64,000 bases of DNA from NCBI GenBank assembly GCA_948144175.1, contig CANXME010001453.1, forward strand, positions 3,348,001-3,412,000, in the 5' to 3' direction. Source of the stretch: Closterium sp. NIES-65 (taxonomy: Eukaryota; Streptophyta; Zygnematophyceae; Desmidiales; Closteriaceae). Positions within the stretch are counted from its first letter, which is position 1; each line of letters starts with the position of its first letter. Below the pieces are notes generated by a model. It had not been told where the DNA came from and ran no database searches. It worked only from the letters and a program-made list of their open reading frames with translations. A program made the position numbers and the translations under genes. Below, piece by piece: positions 46,138 to 57,800 of the stretch.

Positions 46138-49100
46138 ATCGTTTTGTCCTAGGCCTTAGGGCAATTGTCGGTAGCAATGAAGAGAGTTTAATTATAATAT
46201 ATAGCAAAACGAGTATTAGGAGCGAGAGCAAGAGCAATGGGCAAGGAGGTACACCACCAATAGTAACAACGCAATGTACAATAAAGGCAATTTAGATAAA
46301 TTATAGGTTGACAATATGAGGTACAACTCAAGGCGTTACTCTTTGCCTAGTGAGTTTAATTAAACAAAATCAAATCAATCATAGTGTACAAAGATCAAGA
46401 TCCTAACAAGTGAGGTCCTGCTGGGACAAGGCCAAGCTGTATGCAAAGCCGCTGATGCTCACGGGAGCGCCTTAGTGGAGATATCAGCGGTATTGGCCCC
46501 TGGGGCCAAGTGTACGATATGTGCCTGGCCGCGGTGCTACAACTCACGTAGCAGGAAGTACCGCAGCTGGATATGCTTTGCTCTGACCTCTAGGATCATG
46601 ACCTTGTTATCAACGAACAAGGCTGGGGCACAGCTAGGCAGATCACCTAAGTCAGCGAGCATGAATGTCAACTAGCGGAGCTCCTAAACAACCATAGAAC
46701 AGGCGTAGATCTCTATCTCACTGTTGGACCATGCTACCGACGACGAGCGAGTGGACCTCCACGAGATAGCTCCAAGGCCAAGACTAAACCAGTAGCTAAG
46801 AGAGGACATGAGAGTCTTAATTTCATCTACCCACGACACTTCAGTTTGTCCCATGGGTGTTGTCGTCCTCCAAGCACAAGCCCCATGCTTGATATAGTAT
46901 TCAGATAACGCAATACCCTCATAGTAGCTGACCATTGCTAAGCACGGTGCCTCCTAATCGCAACAACGCGAGCAAGGAGGTTTAGAGGATATGCGAGATT
47001 TGGGCGAGTGCATGTCATCAGGTACATGACGCACCCTACCAGCTCAGTGTACTGGCAACTAATCTCAAGAGGCTTGTCAAGGACAAACGCCAACAGCATA
47101 TGGTCAACAGTTAGAGGAGTGGGTTGTGCAGAGGAGAATTGAATGTTGAAGCATTGGAGGATCTGATGCACCATTTGTGTCTAACTCAAAGTAATGATGC
47201 ACGTCGCCCTAGTGATATGCAGGCCAAGATAATGGCGCAGCTCAAATGGTCAATGCAAGCATGTCGGCCTTCACCGAGGCCATTGCAACCCCGTCTAGAA
47301 TAGCGAACACTAGGTTCTTTACATAGACCAGAATGTAGAGCAGGGTAGAGCCAGAGCAAACAAAGAGAGAAGGGCCAGCAGAGGACGGGAAGAAATGCAG
47401 GTTAGCTAGAGCAGTGTCCGAGACTACCTCAGCATAGGTGCGAAGGGTCGAGAGGTAAAGAGTGTCTGGGTCACCCTCTAGGGCTAGCAGCATGGCGCAG
47501 AGATGAGGAGCAACGGTCGAAAGGAACACCAGCTTGTATTGTCTGTCCTCTAGGACATCACTGCCAATGGCAGGAGCACCACTAGAACCAATAGGCCTAG
47601 TGCCAGCACCCTTAGAGTCCACAGCGACCAGCGCGGCGGTGGCGAAGGTTGTAGTGGCAACGGAGGCTGCAGCGGCGACTTGAAGGTCATCGCCAATGAT
47701 GAGGGTGAGGCGGTAAAGGTGAAGACATAAGAGGTGCACTCCCACGTACCGAAGCTCCAAAGTTAGCAGACTCCCCCACAGGCCCAACCGAGAGAAGGGG
47801 GGTGACGTACAACATACCAGACGGAGCTGGACACGGGGGTAGGGAAACTTGCGGATGAGTGGGACCGTGAGGGGGGGAGAGGGGGGGGGGGGAGTGGGAC
47901 TGAGAATGAGGGAAGGGGGGGAGAATCTGGGTACCTCGGTGAGGGAAGCGATTGTAGAAGCAGATCGACTCATAAAAGGCAACATCGCAAGATTTGTGAA
48001 AACAGTGAGGCGAAGGGTGGTAGAATTTCTAGCCAGGTTTGTCAAGAGGGAAACCAAGGAAGATACACATGAGAGTGTGGCCTGAGAGTTGTCTGCGGGA
48101 GGATCACGGGTGTGAGCAAGGCAGTCCCAGACGCACAATGCAGGCGCAACACCAATGGTCCCAGAACTGAGGAGGGTCAGCGAAACTTGCAGCCATGAGA
48201 TACGGGGCCACATGTTAAGTTGGTGCGCGATGCAGTCGCAAACTACCACAGAATTTAGGAGGCGCTTGCATTAAACATGGAGGCAGGAGCGATCTCTATG
48301 ACCAAGCCAATGTAATGCTTGGCTACTCCGTTGTATTGCCGCGAGTCACAGAGCAAGTACATCTGGGTGATTCCCTTTCCACGACAGAACTGGCAAGAGC
48401 GACCAGTGGCAAACTCACCACCACTATCAGAGTGCAGACGAAACATAGGCAGGGCGCGCTGGTTGCAGACGCCTATTACGCACGGGAAGAGAACGTCATG
48501 CACGTCAGCCATCCGCTCTTAGGGAAACACAATGGTCTAACTAAAGTAGTTGTCCACAATGACCAGGCAGAAGCGGTCCCAGCATAGCCCAATGCCCCAG
48601 ACACCCATATGCAAGGTCTGAAAAGGCGCAGTGGTAGGATGAAACGATATGTGAGGGGCGGCACACTGCCTGCCCTCGACGCAAAGGGTGCATGGCGGCA
48701 CAGTCGATGGAGGGAGAGCAGGGAGTGATGACAGGGGACCGTAGACAAGACCGTGCTGGGCTATGTGACCGAGACCTGGAAGGGCGGGGTGACCTTGACA
48801 ATGGTACCATAGAAGTGACGAGTGAATGAGCGATCGAGACAAGCACGATGCATCTACCTGACCAGACGCGGGAACCTAGGCGAAGGCATTGTGCAACGCG
48901 AAGACCTGACATAGGGTCTAGGGAGAACGTGGCAAGATATGCCCCATTGGTAGCGTCCGTAGAGGTCGCGAACCGCTCGTGTCGAAGAAACATGGTGGTG
49001 ACACCAAGGTCCTGAAGACGATTGAAACCCACCGAGCTGCAAGAGAACGAGGGGATGTGTAGACATGTGAGGGAGCCAGATGGGGCTGCCGTCACGGGAG

Positions 49101-49441
49101 TGCCGTAGCGCCGCGTGCGATGACCTGGCCAGAGGAGGGGTCGTCATGGGAGACTATGACCGGAGCTAGGAGCGGCGAGACGGTGGTTCGGTCACGGAAG
49201 AAACTGGGACTTGCCGAAGTCGAGAGTGAAGGAGTGGGGCGCGTCGGTCGTGGACGCACTTGGGCAGGAAACAACATAGGATCCTACACTAGACACAAGA
49301 ATATAACCTAGTCTAGGCGCACACAAACAAATAGAATCTGGCAAGACTAAAGTCATCAGCGTACATGGCAAAGAAGGCATATTATATCTGAGACATGTCA
49401 AGATCAAACACATCCAAACCAGTGCGTAATAGTGCTGGTAG
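46138..49441 (-). mobile_element. Old Ty1/copia relic G, left arm, heavily broken
   Basis: On the minus strand: RNase H traces (about 46900-46400), reverse transcriptase (about 47200-46940), integrase and GAG-pre-integrase pieces (about 48850-47900) and a protease-like motif FTLDF (about 49220). All are recognisably copia but much decayed, with many breaks. Its upstream end was separated by insertion of H at 49442 and probably resumes at 62691. It is the oldest copia copy in the window. The spliced-out end near 46170-46300 may be its 3' terminal repeat. Confidence 0.8.
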
Positions 49442-49731
49442 TGTCAAAACTTAGGCTTAGAAGCGATGCATTAGTAATGAGCTTGAAGCTCTTTAAGTAC
49501 ATCCAAGAAGGGTAAGGAATAGTTGGGGAAGCGAATCAGAGGCAATCCCTAGGGATTGGGGCTAATCCCAAGGCAATCTCCAATTGGTGGGTTGGAGATT
49601 GCTTGGAGATTACATTTGGGTTTGGTTGGGATGTAGGTGTACACCCAACCAAACACAATGTGCAAACTACACTACTCTAGGATATAGAAAATACAAGGTA
49701 CAAATTGTGAGATTGAAGGCTAACACTAACA
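49442..49731 (-). repeat. 3' LTR of element H
   Basis: 290 bp, TGTCAAAACT to CTAACA on the plus strand. It carries an 11-bp stem, GCAATCTCCAA and TTGGAGATTGC, around an 8-nt loop. Confidence 0.96.
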
Positions 49732-49755
49732 CCCCCCCATAGGTGTAAATCGAAC

Positions 49756-52700
49756 TCAGGGTGGAGCACAGAGCCCCATGGCGCCAAGGAGATGGTGGTG
49801 GGGAACTTTCCCAAGGGGCTTGGTGAATAGATCAGCCAGGTTGCAGCCAGATGCAACGTACTCCACTTTCAACTGCTCCTGCTGGACAAGGTCACGAATG
49901 AAGAAGTGCTGGAGTTCAATATGTTTGGTGCGGGTGTGATACACAGGGTCTTGAGAGATGTGGATGGTACTCTGGTTGTCACACCAGAGGGTGGGGGCAG
50001 ACTGTGGGAAACCAACCTCCTGGAGTAGGAAGGTGAGCCAACGGGCCTCCTGAGTAGCCATGGTGCCTGCGTAGAGCTCTGCCTCACATGAGGAGAGGGA
50101 GACTGCAGACGACCTGGTGGAGCGCCAAATGACAATTCCGCTTCCAAGGGTGAAGAAGTACCCCTGAGAGGAGCGTCGGTCGGTCTGGTCATCAGCCCAG
50201 GAGGAGTCGGTGTAACCTTCCAGGCGAGGAGGGGAGAGCCCACCGAGTGTGAGAACGTGAGACTTGGTGCCCTGAAGATAGCGCAGCACCCGCTTCGCCG
50301 CCTTCCAGTGAAGATCAGTGAAGCGTCCAGGGGCCATGTAGCGAGAGAGGACACTGACACGATAGGCCAAGTCCGGCCGGGTGCACATCATGGCGTACAT
50401 GAGGGACCCAACAAGCTCCGGGTACGGCTCAGAGCAGGCCTCTGGTGTGGGTACAGCTGGAGCTGTGAGGAGGTGTTGCAGCGGCAGCGGGGTGGCAACA
50501 GGTGTGCACAGCTCCATCTCAAACCGCTTAAGCACATTGTCGATGTAGAACTCATGGGAGAGTGAAATGGTGCGAGCCTGGCGATCATGAGTGATCTCCA
50601 TCCCTAGGTAGTGCTTGAGGTCACCGAGGTCTTCCTCCTGGACAGAGGTCATCTGGGCCGAGTCCTTGGCAACGAGAATGAAGTCATCCATGCAGACCAG
50701 GATGTAGAATGGCTCAGAATGACGGCGGATGAAGAGAGTCGGGTCAGCAGATGAAGGGTGGAAGTCCAGGGAGAGGAGGACTTCTTTCACCTTGTTGTGC
50801 CATTCGCGAGGGGCTTGCTTAAGGCCGTAGACGGGGCGATTCAGCTTCCAGACAGTGTTGGGAGGGAATTCTCCTGGGAAGCCTTCATGTCTGTCCATGA
50901 ACACAGTCTCCTTGAGACGTCCTTGTAGGAAGGCGGATGAGGCATCCATTGATTTGATCTCAAAGTCTTCTCGAGCTGCGGCATCCATGAGCGTACGAAT
51001 GGTGGGAGGTTTGGATGTGGGGGAGAAGGTTAGGAAGAAGTCGCAGTACTGCTGCTGGGTGAAGCCTTTGGCTACGTAACGCGCTTTGAACACCGGGGCC
51101 TTGTCTGGGAGCTGTTTTACACGGAACAACCACTTGCCCCCGACGATGTTGACTCTTGGAGGTGGAGTCTCGTCGTCGAAGGAGTGGTTGCGGGTGAATG
51201 CTTCAATCTCCGCTTCCATGGCAGCACGCCATTCGGCAGCATGAGGGCCTGAGAGAGCCTCTTGGACGGTGAGAGGGATAGGGATGGTCGGGTTTTCCGT
51301 GAAGTTGAGTGAGGGTGGTTCAGTGATGTCAGAGAAGATGTGCGAGAGCCGGGGAATGACTGCGTGAAGATCAAAAAGCTCCTCATGCCTCTCTTCCAGA
51401 AGGGTAGAGGGCACATCCCCCCCGGCAGGAGCAGTCGAAGTGATCGTGGAGCAACGAATAGCCAGGGCCAGAGGAGGAGCAGGGCCGTGCGAGCGACTGC
51501 GATGGGCTACCGGAGAGGAGGGCGGAGCAGGCGGTGTCTGAGGGATTGACATAGGAGGCTTGGGCGGGGGAATTGGCCGCCGCTTGTACGTGATCAGTTC
51601 GGGCGGCTCTGGAGGAGAGGGTGCCTGGGAGGAAGGGGGGACGGGGGAAGGAGGTGGGGCCAGAGGGTGCGACCGCCGATGGTATGTGATTGGTGCGCTC
51701 GGAGGTGGCGGCGTAGATGGCAGGGCGGCATGTGAGGGGGAGGGAGGAGCAGCTGCCGAAGACACCGGTGAGGGCGGGTCAGAGACCTCAGAGGGGGATG
51801 GTGCGGTGGCAGAAGGGGTAGGAAGTGAAGGGGCCGGAGCAGGCAGGAGGTCAGGAGGCGCATCAAAGTCTGCCCACACGAGGGAGGGTGGATCAGTGAG
51901 AGGGTCCTGTCCCGAAGTGGAGTAGAATGGGCGGGTCTCATCAAAGACAACGTCGCGGCTCCGGACCAACTGTTGAGTGGAGGGGTTGAGGAAGAGGTAG
52001 TCAAGCGAGGCGGCGTTGTGCCCGAGGTAGATGCACGTCTGGGTCTTGGGACCGAGCTTGCCGCCGTGCTGCCGTCGAGCCTGAGGGTTGAGGAGGACAT
52101 AGGCGGTGCACCCCCAAACGCAAAGAGAGCGAGCAGTGGGCGTTTTCCCGAGCCAGAGTGTGGTTGGAGTGGTTTCGGGAAGATGCGGGTGGGGGTAAAG
52201 GTTGTCGAGGAGGGCGGCGTGGTAGAGAGCGTACCCCCAGAGAGAGTGCGGAGCGTTGGAGTGGCCAAGGAGGCACCGAGTGATCTGCACCAGGGTGTGG
52301 TTGCGGCTCTCAACTATGCCGTTTGGCTGCGGGCTGTCAGGGAGGGTGAAGTTTTGCTGGATGCCTTCTGAGGAGCAAAAGGCTTTGAGCTTGTCGTTGC
52401 AAAACTCACCACCACCTTCCGAGTGAAGGCGCTTGACTTTGCGGTCAAAGGTGGTCTGTGCCTGTTTAACCCACGCCATGAGGACCTCTGGAACCGTAGC
52501 CTTAGTGTGGAGGAGGTGAATAGAGACGAAGTGAGAGTGGTCATCGACGATAACAAGGAAGTAGCGATAACCACCTCATGCGGGAACAGGGGCAGGGCCC
52601 CAGACGTCCAGGTGTACCAAGTCCAGTGGTGCTGCTGTGACAGAGGGTGAGGCCGGGTGGGGCTGTTGACGCAGTTTGCTCTTGGTGCAGTCAAGGCACG

Positions 52701-53768
52701 TGGGAGCGGGGGAGTCTGGTGGTGGAGAAAATGAGGCTGGCAGGCCGAGTAGAAGTTTCTTGGAGGCCATGTCAGCAAGTGTGCGGAAGTTTGGGTGCCC
52801 GAGCCGATGGTGGTACAGTATGGTAGGGTTGGAGAAACTGCGGCACGAGCATGGTGAGGTAGTTGCCTTTGCTTGGGTGGTTGACACCTGTGGGATGGGT
52901 ACTTGCAGCGTGTAAAGGCCGCTGCTGTTGAGGGTGAAACGAGTCAAGACCTTGTTGGTGAGTGGGTCGAGGATATCACCATAGTTCTCGTTCTCCCAGA
53001 AGATGGTGCGTAGCCCAGCTTCCTGAATTTCCGTTTGGGCCACGAGATTGTGGCGGAGTGAAGGCACGCACATTCCAGTGACAGTGCCGGAAGGGAAGGC
53101 GGGGCACGGGACTGTGGACCAACCCTTGGCAAGAGTGGTGAAGCTTGAGTCAGCTCCTAGGAGAGGGATGGGTGTTGCGTAGGGTTTGAAGGAGAGTGTC
53201 TCCTTGAGCACAGTGTGAGCGGCGCCGCTGTCGAGTGTGAACTCTATGTATTGTGGTGCTTGTGATGAGCCGAGGTATTGGGAGGAAGCTTCATTACTCA
53301 TGGCAGTGCCAGGGAACACCAGGTTGATATGCACATCAACAGGAGCACTATCACTAGCACTATCCGAAGCGGGGTCCTGGACCTCAACCAGGTTGGCCTT
53401 ACGCACACGCATCCAATTCGGTGGCCTCTTGTTTATGCCGTGGATGGCGTACCATTCGTCGTCCTTCTTCTTGAATCACGTAGCAAGGGGGTGGTTAGTG
53501 CCACCACACACTTGTCCCTTGCGGTTGCCATACTTGACGACGTAGGTGCACAGTGGGAAGCGGTTGCGCTGGAAGGGTGCCGAGGCAAGGGCCGCTGCGA
53601 CACTTGCTTGAGGCATGGGAGCACGCATGGCGTAGGCCTCCGCTTGAGCCGTGGAGTCTTTCTCGGCAGAGAGGAGTGCGGTGGAGACCTTGGCAAAAGT
53701 GAGGTCTTCCGCAGTCAGCGTGAGGAGCATCTTCCTTGTGATTTTGTAGGCAGTGGTGAGGCCAACAA
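49756..53768 (-). pseudogene. gag 3' part to RNase H of element H
   Basis: Minus strand, from right to left: part of gag, protease with LDSGAAH (about 53240), GAG-pre-integrase HHRLGH (about 52810), integrase, a Pro/Ser-rich linker (about 51900-51450), reverse transcriptase (about 51200-50500) and RNase H (about 50250-49760). The upstream part of gag lies beyond the insertion of element I. Confidence 0.92.
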
Positions 53769-53901
53769 TGTCAGAACATTATAGCTTATGCTATTGTGTA
53801 GGCTATAGTGGGGTATCCCATAGGGGGTACAACCCAACTAGGGTTTCATATTTGTACTCGCTTCATTCATAGTTCACCCAATTCTTGTTCTAATCTTCTC
53901 A
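53769..53901 (+). repeat. 5' LTR of element I
   Basis: 133 bp, TGTCAGAACAT to CTTCTCA, containing AACCC-AACTA-GGGTT. Confidence 0.97.
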
Positions 53902-53979
53902 TGGTATCGAGCAGGTTCCCCCTTGGGAAACTGTGCTTAGGGCCCACCACATCGAGTTTTTTTTTCCTGCCAGAAGCGC

Positions 53980-54800
53980 GCTCAGCCCGAGTCGCGCTCC
54001 GGGCCCTCACTTCGTCGAGCCGCCCTAGCGGCCCTTCACTGCGGCCCCACCGCCTGTCTTAGCGGCCTCGCCGCCCTTTTCTGCGGCCCCGCCGCCTCTC
54101 TCGTTGCGGCCCCGCCGCCCTTCACGGCGGCCCCGCCACCTGTCTCAGCGGCCCAGCCGCCCGTCTTCGCGGCCCCGCCGCCTCTCTCGCTGCGGCCCCG
54201 CCGCCTCTCACTGCGGCCCCGCCGCCCGTCTCAGCGGCCCCGCCGCCCGTCTTCGCGGCCCCGCCGCCTCTCTCGCTGCGGCCCCGCCGCCTCTCACTTC
54301 GGCCCCGCCGCCCGTCTCTGCGGCCCCGCCGCCCGTCTCCGCGGCCCCGCCGCCTCTCTAGCTGCGGCCCCGCCGCCTCTCACTGCGGCCCCGCCGCCCG
54401 TCTCTGCGGCCCCACCGCCCCTCTCGCTGCGGCCCCGAGCCCTACCAGCGGCCCTACGGCCCTACACCGCCCGCGCCACCCGAGCTGCCCGACCCGCCCG
54501 AGCCGACCGAGCCGCCCGAGCTGCCCGACCTGCCCGAGCCGCCCGAGCCGCCTGAGCTGCTGAGGAGCCGAGCCGCCCGACCCGCCCGAGCCGCCCGAGC
54601 CGCCCGAGTCGCCCGTGCCCCCTGAGCCGCTGAGGAGCCGAGCCGCCGGACCCGCCCGACCCGCCCGAGCCGCCCGAGCCGCCTGAGCCGCTGTGGAGCC
54701 GAGCCGCCCGAGCCGCCCGAACCGCAGTTGCTGCTGAGCCGTCCGAGCAGCCGCGTTGCTGTGCTGCAGAGCTGCCCGACCCGCCCTGTCTGGTGAGAGC
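53980..54800 (+). repeat. GC-rich minisatellite leader of element I
   Basis: GCGGCCCCGCCGCC-TCTC/CGTC units up to about 54440, then GCCGCCCGAGCCGCC units up to about 54740. Confidence 0.9.
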
Positions 54801-54860
54801 AGCGCTCCTGTCACTGCACTGCCCCTGTCCTACAGGTAGTACTGCTAGGCTACTGTCGTC

Positions 54861-57800
54861 ATGGCTACCCCTAGTGTACTCGCTTTTGACGCTGAGGGTC
54901 GGGCCATTGACTTTGAGGTCTGGGTAGACGACCTGCAGCTGTTCTTACAGTGCGATAGGGCAGACGGCCTCTCTCTCTTTGACCTTACCTCTGGCGCTTC
55001 CCCTGCCCCTGCTGCTGATGCTGACGCCACTGTTCGCTCCCAGTGGGCCACGCGCGACGCTGCTGCACGTCTTGCTGTGCGTCGCCACCTCCCTACCTCC
55101 GAGCGTGCGCACTTTAGTCAGTACAAGAGTGCTCAGACCTTGTACGACGCTGTAGTCGCGCGCTACTCCTCCCCTACCACTGCTGCACTGAGCCGCCTCA
55201 TGCTACCGTACCTCTTCCCTGACCTTGCTGCCTTTTCCACCGTGGCTGACCTCATTACGCACCTCCGCACTAGTGACACTCGCTACCGCGCTGCACTCCC
55301 TGCTGACTTCTGCGCCAAGAACCCCCCCCCCATGTACATCACTCTGTACGTCCTATTCACTCGCCTTCCTGACTCCCTTCGTGTAGTCAGGGACCACTTT
55401 CTCTCAGTCTGTCCCACCACACTCACTGTCGATCTCCTCGAGAAGGCCCTCTTAGCAGCGGAGAAGAGTATAGTCGCTGTAGGAGCCTCTCGAGGTGACC
55501 CGCGCACCCCCATCTTTGAGGGGTGTTCCCCCTTCCCCCTGCTGCCCTCTGATGCCTCTGCTGCTACGGCCGACCTCCTTGGTCTTGAGTCGGTCGGTGC
55601 GGCATCTGCCCCTAGCGGGAGACGCCGCCCTGGCAAGGGCAAGGGGGGCAAGGGAGCTGGAGGAGCGGGCGGTGGAGGTGGAGGTGGAGGCGGTGGGGGT
55701 AGTGGGGGTGGCGGTGGGAGTGGAGGTACGGGTGGGGGGGTCGGTGGCGGCGGTGGAGGCGGAGGCGGCGGCGGCGGTGGCGGTGGGAGCGGAGGTGGCG
55801 GAGGAGGCGGCGGTGGAGGCGGCGGTGGAGGCGGCGGTGGAGGCGGCGGCAGTAGCGGAGGTGGCGTAGGCGGTGGGGGTGGCGGTGGAGCTGGTCGCGG
55901 GCCTTCGCAGAGGAGTGGCTCCGGTAGTGGCGCGCGCCAGCAGAAGCAGCGCGGTCGTGAGACCCTGTCCCCTCAGCAGCTCCGTGAGTGGTACACTGCA
56001 CGCCAGCGGGGTGGGGGTTTTGGTCCGTGCACCTACGTCCTGCGCACCGGCGCACGTGCGGGTGAGCAGTGTGGGGGTCCGCACCCCACCCAGCGCTGCT
56101 TTGGCCGCCTGACGGACGCGTGGCGTCACCAGTTCCCGGAGGCCTCAGAGATTCCTCGCTGGGGCGAGCTGTCTAGGGCGGGTGTTGCCATCTTTGATCT
56201 TGACTTTGATGCTATTCTCTCTGCCATGTATGCTGTGTCTCATAGTGATGAGGGTGACTGCTACCGCTGTTTCCCGCCCGATCCGGGCATTGAGGCTGCT
56301 GCCCTAGGTGCTTGCGACGCTGCTGCTCTAGGTGCTAGTGTGTCTGCGTCCTCAGGTACTGGTGAGTCTGCGCTCTCAGGTACTACGTCGGCTTCGGCCT
56401 CCCTCACCTTCACTCTTGACTCTGGGGCGTCTCGCTCCTTCTTTCGGGACCGCACCACACTAACGCCGCTTAGTCGGCCGGTTGCGGTGTCTCTGGCTGA
56501 CCCCTCCGGGGGTCCTGTGCTGTCTCGCTTCTCCACAGTCCTCCCATGTCCGGCGGCTCCCTCTGGCATCCTGTCTGGTCTCTACCTCCCCTCGTTCTCG
56601 ACGAACCTGGTGAGTGGTGCTGACCTACAGGATGGGGGAGTACACCAGTTCACTCCTGCGCGTCAGCGGGTGACGCACTGTACAGAGGCTAGCACAGGCC
56701 GGCACCTGGCTACGTTTACCCGTCAGCCGGGGTCGAGCCTGTACACACTGACCACTGCGTCTCCTCCCGTTACTGAGTCTGGTAGAGTCGCTTCGTCCGG
56801 TCAGGTGTTTGCTGCAGCGTCTAGGTCTGGTCCTGAGTCTGCCCTCTGTTCGTGTCGTCTCTTGTCTCATGAGACTCTCCTGTGGCACCACCGTCTTGGT
56901 CACCCCTCTCTGCTTCGGCTCAGAGGCATGGCCTCCCGTCTTCTTGTGTCTGGTCTCCCCCGGTCCCTCCCTCCCCTTCCTCAGGGCCCTGGCCCTGCCT
57001 GTGTCCCCTGTGTCGAGGGGCGCCAGCGGGCTGCCCCTCACCCCTCCCAGTTTCCTCCGACAGAGGCCCCGTTGCAAACGCTTCACATGGACGTGTGGGG
57101 CCCGGCCCGCGTCCGTGGACAGGGTCGCGAGCGCTACTTCCTGCTCGTTGTTGACGACTACTCGCGTTACACCACGGTCTTCCCCTTGCGCAGCAAGGGT
57201 GATGTCACTGAGGTGCTGATCGACTGGATCCGCGCGGCTCGTCTCCAGCTCAGGCGGAGCTTTGGCTCGGACTTCCCTGTTCTGCGTCTGCACTCGGACA
57301 GAGGCGGAGAGTTTTCCTCTGGCCTACTGCGAGCCTACTGTCGCGCACGAGGCATCCGTCAGACCTTCACGCTTTCGGACTCACCGCAGCAAAATGGGAT
57401 TGCTGAGCGCCGCATTGGCATGGTCATGGACGTCGCTCGTACGTCTATGATGCATGCGGCTGCCCCTCATTTTCTGTGGCCGTTTGCGGTCAGGTACGCG
57501 GCACATCAGATCAACCTCCACCCCAGGGTCTCCAGACCGGAGACCTCCCTAGCCTTACTGTGGACGGGGAAGGTTGGCGATGCGTCGGCGTTCCGGGTCT
57601 GGGGATCACGGGCGTTTGTCCGCGACTTGTCTGCGGACAAGCTGTCCCCTCGTGCTGCTCCTTGCGTCTTCCTGGGGTTCCCCCCTGACGCGCCTGGGTG
57701 GCAGTTCTACCACCCCACCTCTCGACGTGTTCTGTCCTCCCAGGACGTCACGTTTGACGAGTCGGTCCCCTACTACCGCCTCTTCCCCTACCGCACTCCG

